A DNA stretch of 64,000 bases from Arthrobacter ulcerisalmonis. GTDB lineage: Bacteria; Actinomycetota; Actinomycetes; Actinomycetales; Micrococcaceae. Positions 1 to 8,437 of the stretch are shown here, in pieces. Position 1 is the stretch's first letter. Each line of letters begins with the position of its first letter. The position numbers and the translations under genes were made by a program. Under the pieces are notes generated by a model that made no database searches, was not told the origin of the DNA, and worked only from the letters and a program-made list of their open reading frames with translations. The stretch covers positions 62,001 to 126,000 of the forward strand of contig NZ_UXAU01000009.1 in NCBI RefSeq assembly GCF_900609065.1, in the 5' to 3' direction.

Positions 1-1
1 C

Positions 2-547
2 GTGGACAAGCTGCGCGAGCTGTCCACGCTGCACTCCCTTGATCTGGGTAAAGTGGTGGCGCTGGGCCATTCCGCGGGTGGGCAGCTCGCCGTGTGGGCG
101 GCTGGCCGGGGTCGGCTTGCAGGGCTGGGGTTGGCAGGACCTGACGACGCGGAGCTGGCACGACTCGCCAGCTCACCCAATGCAGTTCGACTGACAGGGG
201 TGGTCAGCCAGTCCGGCGTGCTCAACCTTGCCGAGGCGGAAAAACTCAACCTCAGCAACGGTGCGGTGGACAACCTGCTGGGCGGGACGTCGTCGGACTT
301 CCCGGAGCGGCACCGCCTCGCCGACCCCATGGCCGCCTTGCCGCTGGCCGTGCCCGTCTACGCCGTGCATGGCGAGGACGACACCACCGTCCCCACGGTC
401 ATGTCCACCAGCTATGTGGACGCCAGCCAGTCAGGTCCGGTTCCTGCCATGTTCGTCAGCGTCCCAGGTGACCACTTCGCCCTGATCGACTCCGCCGCCG
501 AAGCCTATGTGCGCTGCCGCGAGCTTGTGGCGTCGCTCCTGGCGTAA
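2..547 (+). CDS. alpha/beta hydrolase, 5'-truncated by window edge
   Basis: C-terminal 181 residues of an alpha/beta-hydrolase-fold protein; the reading frame is open to the left edge, so the true start lies outside the window. The nucleophile elbow G-H-S-A-G-G is near visible residue 23, an acidic member follows at H-G-E-D-D-T-T-V-P (about residue 123) and the catalytic His at G-D-H-F (about residue 157), so the triad is complete. The spacing resembles prolyl-oligopeptidase or kynurenine-formamidase-like esterases. The substrate is unknown. The TAA stop is followed at once by a short dispersed repeat also found after another gene at about 22.3 kb. Confidence 0.8.
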   Translation: MDKLRELSTLHSLDLGKVVALGHSAGGQLAVWAAGRGRLAGLGLAGPDDAELARLASSPNAVRLTGVVSQSGVLNLAEAEKLNLSNGAVDNLLGGTSSDFPERHRLADPMAALPLAVPVYAVHGEDDTTVPTVMSTSYVDASQSGPVPAMFVSVPGDHFALIDSAAEAYVRCRELVASLLA

Positions 548-600
548 CCCTCCCGGAGTTTTTACGACGGTTCGGGCAATCCTCCCGGAGTTCTGGCGAC
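548..600. repeat. two copies of a CCTCCCGGAG 33-bp repeat
   Basis: Directly after the TAA stop of the upstream hydrolase come two imperfect copies, 33 bp apart, beginning CCCTCCCGGAGTTTTTACG at 548 and CCTCCCGGAGTTCTGGCG at 581. The same unit occurs four times in tandem at 22342-22456, also directly after a TAA stop. This is a dispersed intergenic repeat; its function is unknown. Confidence 0.7.
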
Positions 601-636
601 ACCCAGTACGTCCAAAGCGGCCAAATCTGGCAGAGT

Positions 637-1593
637 ATGGCCATGCTCACAGTTATTGGCGAAGGCCTCGTCGACGTAGTCCAGCGCGCCTCCGGAACCG
701 AAGTCCACGTGGGCGGAAGCCCGCTCAACGTCGCGGTGGGCCTGGCCCGGCTCGATCACCCGGTGCAGTTCATTGGCCGCTACGGCAAGGACGCGTACGG
801 CGAATCGGTGGCCGCGCATTTGCGCGCCAGCTCCGTGATGCTGCCGCAGGCCCCGGACGAGCTGCCCACCAGCGTGGCAACCGCCGTGATTGACGACGAC
901 GGCGCCGCCACCTACACGTTCGACCTCGCCTGGGAGCTGCCCGGCCTGGCCGACCGGCTCGCCTTCATGCTGCAGGGCACCACCCTGCTGCATACCGGCT
1001 CCATTGCCACGATGCTGGCACCGGGCGCAGCCGACGTGTTGGCCGCCGTCGAGCACGCCCACCCGTCCGCTACCATCAGTTTCGATCCCAACTGCCGCCC
1101 CAGCATCATCACGGACGTGGACTTTGCGCGGGAACAGACCGAGAAGTTCGTGGCGCTCGCCGACGTGGTCAAGGCCTCGGACGAGGACCTGCAGTGGCTG
1201 TACCCGGGCCAGGACGTGCTGGAATCCGCACGGAAATGGCTGGCCCTGGGCGGCTCAAACGGCGGCTCGGAGGGGCCAGCCCTGGTGGTGGTGACCCGCG
1301 GCGCCGCAGGGCCCTGGGGCGTCAACGCTGCGGGTGAAGCGGAGTTCCCGGCACCCAAGGTGGACATTGCCGACACCGTTGGTGCAGGGGATTCGTTCAT
1401 GGCCGCACTGGTATCCGGCGTGGTGGATCGTGGCTTGGCGGGGGCACAGAACCGGGACGCGCTGCGGGCGCTCCCGGCCGAAGGGCTTGCCGAACTCCTG
1501 GCCGAGGCCGCGCGCGCTGCCGCGATCACTGTTTCACGGTCCGGCGCCAACCCGCCGTCGCGCGCGGAACTGGACGCAGCACCGCGCAGCTGA
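637..1593 (+). CDS. PfkB-family carbohydrate kinase (fructokinase-like)
   Basis: A 318-residue ribokinase/PfkB-fold kinase that phosphorylates a sugar with ATP in the cytoplasm. The N-terminal sugar-binding signature G-G-S-P-L-N-V-A-V-G-L lies near residues 26-36. The C-terminal PfkB signature D-T-V-G-A-G-D-S-F has its catalytic-base Asp at about residue 252 and the anion-hole glycines just before it. Length and motif order fit fructokinases, but PfkB members act on fructose, ribose, 2-keto-3-deoxygluconate or nucleosides and the sequence alone does not separate these. The gene stands alone; a strong hairpin follows it. Confidence 0.85.
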   Translation: MAMLTVIGEGLVDVVQRASGTEVHVGGSPLNVAVGLARLDHPVQFIGRYGKDAYGESVAAHLRASSVMLPQAPDELPTSVATAVIDDDGAATYTFDLAWELPGLADRLAFMLQGTTLLHTGSIATMLAPGAADVLAAVEHAHPSATISFDPNCRPSIITDVDFAREQTEKFVALADVVKASDEDLQWLYPGQDVLESARKWLALGGSNGGSEGPALVVVTRGAAGPWGVNAAGEAEFPAPKVDIADTVGAGDSFMAALVSGVVDRGLAGAQNRDALRALPAEGLAELLAEAARAAAITVSRSGANPPSRAELDAAPRS

Positions 1594-1604
1594 GCCGAAA
1601 CGCG

Positions 1605-1643
1605 CCGTACCCGCCCTCACCACTGGTGGAGAGGCGGGTACGG
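1605..1643. terminator. bidirectional hairpin between convergent genes
   Basis: An 11-bp perfect stem (CCGTACCCGCC paired with GGCGGGTACGG) closes a further partly paired inner stem (CCA/TGG). It sits between the 3' ends of the PfkB kinase (+) and the ABC binding protein (-), so it can serve both. There is no long T-run. Confidence 0.7.
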
Positions 1644-1677
1644 TGCTGACGGAAAAGCAGGTACAGCGGCGGTGTGG

Positions 1678-2844
1678 TCAGTCCTTGCCCAAGCCCGCCG
1701 CGGAGATCTTCTCGCCCGTAACTTCGTTCAGGGGAGCGAGGTTGAAGATCCCGTTGATGTCGGCCTGCTTGGTGGTTCCTGCAGTGACGCCGTCCGCGAG
1801 GAGCTTCTGGTAGCTGCCAGCCAGCGGATCCGTGGTAAACACGATGTTCTTCAGCGACCGCTCGATCACGTCCGCCTTGAGTTCGGCGCCGGCGGCTTCC
1901 TTCAAGGCGGCGTTGATGACGGTGGCCTTCTCCGTGGCGGAAGCGGTGTTGAGCCAGTCAACGGACTTGGCGTGCCCCTTGAGGAGTGCCTTCACGGTAT
2001 CGGGGTGCTCGGCCGCGAACTTCTTGTTAACAATCAGGATGGTGGTGGGGAACTCGCCCGGCTTGCCGGTCAGGGAACCGTCCCAGAGGTCCTTTTCATC
2101 CACCAGCACCTTGGCTCCGGCGGTCAGTACCAAGCGCGAGGCCCAGGGCTCGGGCAACCATGCGCCGTCGAGCTTTCCGTCCTGGAACAGTTTGAGGGTC
2201 TGCGCGTTGTCGGTGGGGTTGATGGCCACATCGCCGCTGCCGTCCACGTTGGTTTTGTAGCCCTGCGCAGCCAACCAGGCGCGTAACGCAACGTCCTGGG
2301 TGCCGCCGAGCTGAGGCGTAGCCAAGGTCTTTCCGCGCAGGTCAGCAGCGGAATTGAGCTCAGGTTTGACCACCAGTTGGGCGCCACCGGCGGCGGCCCC
2401 TGCGATGATCGAGATCGACTCGCCCTGGCTCTTCACGAACGAGTTGATGGCCGGGTTGGGGCCGATGTACGTGGCGTCGATGGCGCCCGCGTTCAGCGCC
2501 TCAATGGCGGCCGGCCCGGCGTTGAACACCTGGGTGCTGAGCTTGGTGCTGCCCAGGTTGTCCGCGAGGTAGCCCTGGCTGACGCCCACCAAAGCGGGCG
2601 CGTGGGTCACGTTGCCGAAGTAACCAAGCCGCAGCTCAGCGGCCGGGTTTCCTGCCGGGGCGGCTTCCGCTGCCGGCGCGGTGTTGTTGGCGTTGACCGC
2701 TGAGGCCACGGCTACTCCGCCGCCGGCCAGCAACAGGACGGCGGCGGCGATGCCGATCTTCAGACCCAGGGGACGCTTGGGGGCGGCCTGACCGGCCACG
2801 ATTCGGGTGGAACTTTGCGGACTCTTGTCCGGGGATGCTGACAT
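1678..2844 (-). CDS. ABC transporter substrate-binding protein (SsuA/TauA/NrtA-type)
   Basis: A 388-residue periplasmic-binding-protein-like protein of the aliphatic-sulfonate/taurine/nitrate (and THI5-like) group. It shows L-G-Y-F-G-N-V-T-H-A-P-A early in the mature part, then A-G-A-I-D-A-T-Y-I-G-P-N-P, then W-L-P-E-P-W in the second lobe, typical of this group. The N terminus has a basic stretch and a hydrophobic segment (about residues 29-49). I see no cysteine in the protein, hence no lipobox, unlike most Gram-positive binding proteins; it may be cleaved by signal peptidase I or stay anchored. The start was set at the ATG preceded by GAAGGA rather than at an upstream start. No permease or ATPase gene is adjacent, so it looks like an orphan. 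Confidence 0.85.
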   Translation of the reverse strand: MSASPDKSPQSSTRIVAGQAAPKRPLGLKIGIAAAVLLLAGGGVAVASAVNANNTAPAAEAAPAGNPAAELRLGYFGNVTHAPALVGVSQGYLADNLGSTKLSTQVFNAGPAAIEALNAGAIDATYIGPNPAINSFVKSQGESISIIAGAAAGGAQLVVKPELNSAADLRGKTLATPQLGGTQDVALRAWLAAQGYKTNVDGSGDVAINPTDNAQTLKLFQDGKLDGAWLPEPWASRLVLTAGAKVLVDEKDLWDGSLTGKPGEFPTTILIVNKKFAAEHPDTVKALLKGHAKSVDWLNTASATEKATVINAALKEAAGAELKADVIERSLKNIVFTTDPLAGSYQKLLADGVTAGTTKQADINGIFNLAPLNEVTGEKISAAGLGKD

Positions 2845-3035
2845 GAGGATTCCTTCGGTGGGGGATGCTGAATCGAGAGTACGGAGCCCGCCCGGGGCCC
2901 ACAACGGCGCGGGACGCGCACGGTCACGGGGCGTCGCGCGGGCTCAATCTGGCGTCGCGGGGCGTCACGAAAGGACACGGATCGACATCTGCGGCGGCCA
3001 GTCCGTCGGGGCGGTTGGGGTGGCATCATGGGGGC

Positions 3036-3626
3036 ATGAGCAGCGTCACGTGTGATTTGACGATTTCCCTGGACGGCTACGTCGCCGGACCCGAGCAGAG
3101 CCTCGAGCAGCCCATGGGTGTTGGTGGTAAACGCCTGCACCGGTGGATGTTCGAAGAGCCGGACCAACACGAGTCCGAGCGGGCGGGGATCCTGGCCGCT
3201 GGCGCGTACATCATGGGCCGGAACATGTTTGCGGGCCCGGGGGACCGGGACGCATCGTGGCGGGGCTGGTGGGGTGAAGAGCCGCCGTACCATGCACCCG
3301 TTTATGTCCTCACCACCGAACCCCGCGAGCCGTTGGTGCTGTCGGGCGGCACCACCTTCCACTTCGTCGATGAGGGGATCGTGGCAGCCCTGGTGCGTGC
3401 CCGGGCTGCGGCCGGCAGCAAGGACGTGGCGATCGCTGGTGGTGCCAGCACCGCACGGCAGTACTTGGCCGCAGGGCTGATTGACGAGCTTCGGCTGCAC
3501 ATGGCGCCCGTGCTCCTCGGCGGTGGCGAACGGCTGCTGGACGGCGTCCCGGACATCACGCTCGAGCCCATGGAGGTCAGCGGCAGTGGCCTGGTCACGC
3601 ACATCAGGTACCGGGTGGTGCACTGA
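3036..3626 (+). CDS. dihydrofolate reductase / RibD-C family protein
   Basis: A 196-residue protein of the RibD C-terminal / DHFR-like reductase superfamily, predicted to bind NAD(P)H in the cytoplasm. Family features seen are the N-terminal S-L-D-G-Y-V-A-G strand-turn, the M-G-R-N-M-F motif around residue 62, the V-A-I-A-G-G-A-S-T nucleotide-binding loop, and the late D-E-L-R-L-H-M-A-P-V-L-L-G-G-G-E-R-L segment. Stand-alone copies are common in actinobacteria and their substrates are mostly unknown. A true folA role is unlikely. The start is the ATG that begins the conserved domain; the upstream in-frame extension looks non-coding. Confidence 0.85.
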   Translation: MSSVTCDLTISLDGYVAGPEQSLEQPMGVGGKRLHRWMFEEPDQHESERAGILAAGAYIMGRNMFAGPGDRDASWRGWWGEEPPYHAPVYVLTTEPREPLVLSGGTTFHFVDEGIVAALVRARAAAGSKDVAIAGGASTARQYLAAGLIDELRLHMAPVLLGGGERLLDGVPDITLEPMEVSGSGLVTHIRYRVVH

Positions 3627-3663
3627 AGGCCAGCCGTTTCGCCAACCCACGTAGACTGGCAGG

Positions 3664-4482
3664 ATGCGGCTGGTAGCAAGTGACATTGATGGAACGATCC
3701 TTGGCCACGACGGCAAGATCAGCGACCGCACTGTCCGCGCCTTCCACGCGTGCCGGGACGCTGGGGTGGAGCTGGTCTTCGTGACCGGCCGGCCGCCGCG
3801 CTGGCTCTCGCCCCTGCAGGATCAGTTGGGCCACGCCGGCACCGTCATCTGCTCCAACGGGGCAGTGGTCTGGGACCTCGAAGCGGACAAAGTGGTCTCC
3901 TCGCAGGCGCTGGATCTCGCCGACGTCCTGGCAGCCCGCACCATCATCAAGGAACTCCGGCCCACGGCCAGGTTTGCGGTGGAAACTCTGGACGGCTTCC
4001 AGCTGGAACCGGGCTTCCTCGAGGACGAATCGAGCGAACTCCTTGGCGGGTTCGATCCCAAACCACTCAGCGAGACGCTCAAGAGCACCGACGCCGTGGT
4101 GAAGTTCCTGGCGATTGTTCGGGAGGGCACCCCTGACGAGTTCCTTGCCCAGGTGCGTCCCGCCGTCGGGCATCTGGCCTCGGTGACGCATTCCGCGCCG
4201 TCGGTTGCGCTGCTGGAACTCTCGCGGCCGGGCCTGAACAAGGCCGTTACCCTGGCGGGCTACGCCGCGTCATTGGGGATCGACGCCGCGGATGTGGTGG
4301 CCTTCGGTGACATGCCCAACGACATCGAGATGCTCCGCTGGGCAGGCCACGGGTACGCGATGGCCAGCGGGCATCCGGACGCCATCCGCGCTGCCGGCCA
4401 GCAGGCGCCGCATTTCGACGACGACGGCGTGGCCCAGGTCCTCGAGGCGCGGCTTGCTGAGTTGGGCGTTCCGCTGTCCTGA
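3664..4482 (+). CDS. Cof-type HAD hydrolase
   Basis: A 272-residue haloacid-dehalogenase-superfamily phosphatase of the Cof/IIB type. Motif I D-I-D-G-T-I is at residues 7-12 (the first Asp is the nucleophile), motif II around V-F-V-T-G-R, and motif IV G-D-M-P-N-D-I-E-M-L near residue 214, with the alpha/beta cap between. Such enzymes dephosphorylate sugar phosphates or flavin/PLP-type phosphates; specificity cannot be read here. A paralogue of the same subfamily is encoded at 33.0-33.9 kb. Confidence 0.87.
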   Translation: MRLVASDIDGTILGHDGKISDRTVRAFHACRDAGVELVFVTGRPPRWLSPLQDQLGHAGTVICSNGAVVWDLEADKVVSSQALDLADVLAARTIIKELRPTARFAVETLDGFQLEPGFLEDESSELLGGFDPKPLSETLKSTDAVVKFLAIVREGTPDEFLAQVRPAVGHLASVTHSAPSVALLELSRPGLNKAVTLAGYAASLGIDAADVVAFGDMPNDIEMLRWAGHGYAMASGHPDAIRAAGQQAPHFDDDGVAQVLEARLAELGVPLS

Positions 4483-4592
4483 CGGGCCGCCGTCGAACGT
4501 TTCCCAGCTGGGGTTCAGCTGGCGCTCATTCCACGTTTACCTTTGCGCCCTAGGTTGGAGAAGAAGATCCCCCTTCGACCTTAGGCGTCACC

Positions 4593-4841
4593 ATGGCAAA
4601 GAACGTGGACCACACATTGGCCGAGCGGCCCCTACGCGCCGCCACCCCTGCGCCGCACTGGAAAAACCTGCGGCCGGGCCAGCGCGTGAGCGTGCTGCTG
4701 GCGCCCGGGTTCAGCACCGACGGCCTGGTGGATGCTCTAACGGCGGATCACACCACCGTCTGGGTCATTCTGGACGGCGGCCGCGGCCGGACGCTGTTGC
4801 ACTGCAGCGACGGCGTGGAGATCTTGCCGCACGAGGGCTGA
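4593..4841 (+). CDS. conserved small hypothetical protein
   Basis: An 82-residue protein that I do not recognise. It reads as a small compact domain: N-terminal polar stretch, W-K-N-L-R-P-G-Q-R-V-S-V-L-L, then alternating hydrophobic strands T-T-V-W-V-I-L-D-G-G-R-G-R-T-L-L-H and a short acidic end. The pattern of strands suggests a beta-barrel fold. It ends about 20 bp before the glycerophosphodiesterase start on the same strand, so the two may be co-transcribed. Confidence 0.6.
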   Translation: MAKNVDHTLAERPLRAATPAPHWKNLRPGQRVSVLLAPGFSTDGLVDALTADHTTVWVILDGGRGRTLLHCSDGVEILPHEG

Positions 4842-4861
4842 CCCTCGGGTACGCTCGGCCT

Positions 4862-5656
4862 GTGACCCTGCCGTTCTTCCGCACTACCGACACCGCAGCC
4901 ATACCCATAGCCATGGCGCACCGCGGTTTCTCGCGTGCCGGGCTGGAAAACTCCATGACAGCTTTTCGGGCGGCGGCGGACCTCGGCTACCGGTACCTGG
5001 AAACGGACGTCCACACCACGGCGGACGGCGTGCTGCACCTCTTCCACGACGACACCCTGGACCGGGTGAGTGATGGGCGGGGCAAGCTTGCGGAGCTCAC
5101 GGCGCAGGACGTTGCCGCAGCGCGGATCGGCGGGGTGGAGCGCATTCCGCTGTTCGATGAACTCGTCACTGAGCTACCCCAAGCCCGGCTCAACTTGGAC
5201 GTCAAGGACTGGCAGTCGGTGCCGAGCCTGGCTGAGGCCATTGAGCGCCACGGCGTCCACGATCGCGTCCTGGTCACGAGTTTTTCCGATCGACGACGGC
5301 GGGCGGTACAGAAATTGCTCAGTCGCCCGGTCGCGGGTTCAGCGGGGGTCCTGGGCAACGGGCTCTTCACGCTGCTGGGACCCGTGCTGCCCGGTGCCGC
5401 CTTCCGGCCCCTGATGCGGCGGGTGCTGGGCGGGGTTCAGGCGCTGCAGGTACCGGTGCGTTTCCGGGGGCTCACGGTGGTTACGCCCGCGTTCCTCCGC
5501 CGGGCCCACAGCCTGGGCCTGGTGGTGCATGTCTGGACCGTCAACGAACCAGACGAGATGCGCCGGCTGTTGAACCTTCGCGTGGACGGCATCGTCACCG
5601 ACAGGGCGGATCTGCTCAAGGCCGTCCTGGTGGATCGCGGACAGTGGGCGGCGTAG
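4862..5656 (+). CDS. glycerophosphodiester phosphodiesterase
   Basis: A 264-residue GDPD-family enzyme (TIM barrel) that hydrolyses glycerophosphodiesters to glycerol-3-phosphate and an alcohol. The catalytic H-R-G motif (A-H-R-G-F-S) is near residue 20, followed by L-E-N-S, E-T-D-V-H (metal-binding Glu/Asp) and F-H-D-D-T-L-D-R-V with the second catalytic His. The late V-W-T-V-N-E-P-D-E-M-R and D-G-I-V-T-D-R motifs are also present. The GTG start was chosen because it keeps a natural lead before the first strand; an ATG 17 codons on is possible. There is no signal peptide, so it is cytoplasmic. The 3' end abuts the convergent EAL gene with a 4-bp gap. Confidence 0.88.
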   Translation: MTLPFFRTTDTAAIPIAMAHRGFSRAGLENSMTAFRAAADLGYRYLETDVHTTADGVLHLFHDDTLDRVSDGRGKLAELTAQDVAAARIGGVERIPLFDELVTELPQARLNLDVKDWQSVPSLAEAIERHGVHDRVLVTSFSDRRRRAVQKLLSRPVAGSAGVLGNGLFTLLGPVLPGAAFRPLMRRVLGGVQALQVPVRFRGLTVVTPAFLRRAHSLGLVVHVWTVNEPDEMRRLLNLRVDGIVTDRADLLKAVLVDRGQWAA

Positions 5657-5660
5657 CTGG

Positions 5661-6776
5661 TCAGCGCAGCTGCTGTGGCTTGGGCGCACCAGCATTGGTC
5701 TCGGTCTCAGCCGCGGTGGGTAGGAGCTCGGGCTCGGGGGCTGCCAATGCTTTGCTCCACGTGGCCCAGTCCTGCGGCCGGACCGATGGCCGGCCCAGGA
5801 GGTAGCCTTGGCCAGCGCTGATCCCCAGCTCGGTGAGGGCAGCGAGTTCACCTTCAGTTTCGATGCCCTGCGCCACCAGAGTGCTGCCGATCTGCTCGGT
5901 GAAGTCCACCAGGCAGGCGGCAAGGGCGTACTGCAGGCGTTCGGTGTCCACGCCACCAATCACGCTGCGGCCCACTTTAACGAAGTCGGGGCGCAGATGG
6001 ATCATCCGGCTCAGGGCGCCGGCTCCGGAGTGGGTCTCGTCTACGGCGAGCCGCAGTCCTTGCTCGCGCAGCGGCGTGATGGCCGCGACAAACAGTTCAT
6101 ATTCCGAATCAGGAATACTTTCGGTCAACTCCAACACCACGCGGTTGATGGGGAGATCGATGTGCGCGAACAGTTCCGGCAACCGGGGGTCAATGCAGGA
6201 CGTGGGCGAAATGTTCAGCGAAATGTACAGGTGCGGGGCGAGGTCTCGGGCAGCAGCGGCAGCCGACCCGAGGGCGGAGAATTCGAGGTTGGCGCCCAAC
6301 CCCACGGCAGCAGCTTCGGCAAACCAGAGTTCGGCAGCGGCGCCGTCGTCGCTGACGAAGCGCGAGAGGGCTTCCACACCCACCACGTCATTCTGGGCCA
6401 GGCCGTAGATGGGCTGGAAGGCGGTCATGAGCATCTGGTTTTCCAGCAGCGCGCTGATCCGGGACATGCTCTGGATGGAGTCCATCTGCTCGGCAATCTT
6501 CGGCGGCAGCGCCGGTGCGGTCAGGGTGTGTGAGCCCTGAGACTGGGCAGTGGCCCCAGCATCCAGACGCCTCGCTTCGAGGAAGTAGTCGAGCAGTGCG
6601 CGCTCGGGGACGCCTGGATTTTCCTCCAGGCTGTTGCTCAGGCGCTGGCGGATGGCGGCTCCGGCAGGATCCGAATCCGACAGGACGGTGGCGATGATGC
6701 CCCATGCTTGTACGCGAACTGACACTAGCGACGCCCCCTCTGACGAAGCAATGGACTCGACGGCCACCGTGAACAT
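5661..6776 (-). CDS. EAL-domain protein with altered catalytic residues
   Basis: A 371-residue protein with an unassigned N-terminal region (about 1-100) and an EAL phosphodiesterase domain (about 105-340); there is no GGDEF. Kept residues: E135 of E-A-L, N188 (S-L-N-I-S), E216 (L-E-L-T-E), D246, K267 and Q323. Changed residues: the usual D-D-F-G is D246-E-T-H, K-I-D is K267-V-G, and the E of E-G-V-E is Q303. EAL enzymes cleave c-di-GMP using two metals held by several of these acids, so activity is probably reduced or lost and a c-di-GMP sensor or protein-interaction role is possible. It is the third gene of a minus-strand run after a histidine kinase and a GGDEF-EAL enzyme. Confidence 0.85.
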   Translation of the reverse strand: MFTVAVESIASSEGASLVSVRVQAWGIIATVLSDSDPAGAAIRQRLSNSLEENPGVPERALLDYFLEARRLDAGATAQSQGSHTLTAPALPPKIAEQMDSIQSMSRISALLENQMLMTAFQPIYGLAQNDVVGVEALSRFVSDDGAAAELWFAEAAAVGLGANLEFSALGSAAAAARDLAPHLYISLNISPTSCIDPRLPELFAHIDLPINRVVLELTESIPDSEYELFVAAITPLREQGLRLAVDETHSGAGALSRMIHLRPDFVKVGRSVIGGVDTERLQYALAACLVDFTEQIGSTLVAQGIETEGELAALTELGISAGQGYLLGRPSVRPQDWATWSKALAAPEPELLPTAAETETNAGAPKPQQLR

Positions 6777-6874
6777 TCACGGTGGGTTTGTTGTGCTTGC
6801 CCCTGCTGATGCGGCGGTGAGAATCACAGGCCGCAGGATGATCGTATCCCGGCGCGGCGGAAACTGCAGCACGG

Positions 6875-8419
6875 TCAGGACTGCGGGGCACAATCGCGCG
6901 GTGGCGCGGCCAGGAGCGCCGGAACGTTCTCTGGTGGGACCGGCCTGCTGAAGTAGTAGCCCTGCGCACTGAGGCACCCTAGATCGCGCAAGATCTTGGC
7001 CTGTTCAGCCGTTTCCACGCCCTCCCAGACGGCTTCCAGGCCGCAGGCGCGGACCAGCTGCAGCACTGCCGCCACCAGCGCGGGTTGGCTGGGATCGGTC
7101 CCCAGGCCAATAATCAGGGACCGGTCCACCTTGACCCGGTCCACCGGGAGCCGGCGCAGGTAGCTGATGGACGAGTAGCCGGTGCCAAAGTCGTCGATTT
7201 CGATCCCTACGCCCAGGCCGCGCAGCCCGCCCAGGGAATATCGGTCCAGCTCGTTGCCCTTGACGATCGCTACTTCGGTCAGTTCCAGCACCACCTGTTC
7301 GGGCCGGACGCCCGTCTCTCGCAGGACAGTCCGGACGTCCTCGATGAACTGCAGGCTTTGCAGGTCGGTCGCCGAAATGTTGATCCGCACGGTGAAGGAG
7401 CTATCCACCACGCCGGCGTCGAGCCAGCTGCGCAGTTGCGACAACGCAGCGCGGAGTACCCATAGCCCCAGCTCGGAGATGAGCAAGGCCTCCTCGGCCA
7501 ACGGAATGAACTCGTCCGGCATGATGAACCCGCGGGTAGGATGGTTCCACCGGACGAGGGATTCGACACCTTCGATCTTGCCCGTGACCAGGTCCACCAC
7601 GGGTTGGTAATGCAAGGTGAGGCCGCTGCTCCTGATGGCTGTGCGCAGGTCATCCACCAGTTGCGTGCGCAGCCGGCGGACCAGCAACAGGCTGGGCTCA
7701 AAGCGGTGGAGCCGGTTCAGGCCCTCGGCCTTGGACGCGTACATGGCGACGTCGGCTTCCATCAGCATGTCTTCGGCGTTTTGATCGCCGCCACCCACGC
7801 TGAGCCCGATGCTGGCCCCGCAGCGCACGTTCCGACCAGCGAGTTGGATGGGCTCCTTCACGGCCGCCAGGATGCGGTGCCCCACAATGGTGGCCTGCTC
7901 CAAGGTTGCGGTGGGCATCAGGATGGCGAATTCGTCACCGCCAAGCCGGGCCACGACGTCGGTAGCCCGGACGGCGCCACGGATGCGTTCGCCAATGGTC
8001 ACCAAGACCTGGTCGCCCGCCGTGTGGCCCAGGCTGTCGTTGATGGCCTTGAAGGAGTCGAGGTCCATCATCAGGACCGCTGGCCCTTCGCCGGCAGCAG
8101 CCGGGGTGGTCAGGGCTGCCCGCAGGGCGTCGAGGAGTGCGGCGCGGTTGGCCAGGTGCGTCAGGGCATCCTGCATGGCCATCTGCTGCATTTCCAGATG
8201 GGCTTCGTGGAGCAGTTGGGTGCGGACCTGGACGCGTTGTTCCAGTTCGGCGTAGATGACCTGGAGGTCTTCGGCCAGGAGGTTGACGCCCATGATGATG
8301 GCGTCGAGCTCATCGCGGTTTTCGGAGATCTCGATTCGGGAGCTGAGATCGCCGGACGCCAGCTGCACGATTCCTTCCAGGAGCAGTGCGAAGCGGGCGG
8401 CGTCGTCGTCGGCAAACAT
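6875..8419 (-). CDS. GGDEF-EAL bifunctional c-di-GMP enzyme
   Basis: A 514-residue cytoplasmic protein: HAMP-like segment and helical linker (about 10-80), GGDEF diguanylate cyclase (about 82-240), EAL phosphodiesterase (about 255-505). The active site G-G-D-E-F is intact at 160-164 and the inhibitory I-site R151-A-T-D154 sits the usual five residues before it. The EAL half keeps E-S-L (for E-A-L), I-N-I-S, L-E-L-T-E, I-D-D-F-G-T-G-Y-S-S, V-K-V-D-R, E-G-V-E-T and Q-G-Y, so both activities are plausible. No transmembrane helix is seen despite the HAMP-like start. The gene starts 18 bp after the kinase gene, indicating one operon. Confidence 0.92.
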   Translation of the reverse strand: MFADDDAARFALLLEGIVQLASGDLSSRIEISENRDELDAIIMGVNLLAEDLQVIYAELEQRVQVRTQLLHEAHLEMQQMAMQDALTHLANRAALLDALRAALTTPAAAGEGPAVLMMDLDSFKAINDSLGHTAGDQVLVTIGERIRGAVRATDVVARLGGDEFAILMPTATLEQATIVGHRILAAVKEPIQLAGRNVRCGASIGLSVGGGDQNAEDMLMEADVAMYASKAEGLNRLHRFEPSLLLVRRLRTQLVDDLRTAIRSSGLTLHYQPVVDLVTGKIEGVESLVRWNHPTRGFIMPDEFIPLAEEALLISELGLWVLRAALSQLRSWLDAGVVDSSFTVRINISATDLQSLQFIEDVRTVLRETGVRPEQVVLELTEVAIVKGNELDRYSLGGLRGLGVGIEIDDFGTGYSSISYLRRLPVDRVKVDRSLIIGLGTDPSQPALVAAVLQLVRACGLEAVWEGVETAEQAKILRDLGCLSAQGYYFSRPVPPENVPALLAAPPRDCAPQS

Positions 8420-8437
8420 GAGGAGCTCCCTTCGTGT

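Noticed and set aside
4292..5656. A 454-codon frame suggesting a fusion with glycerophosphodiesterase.
   Set aside because: The first part is an off-frame reading of the HAD gene and the 82-residue gene; the GDPD domain starts at a GTG at 4862.
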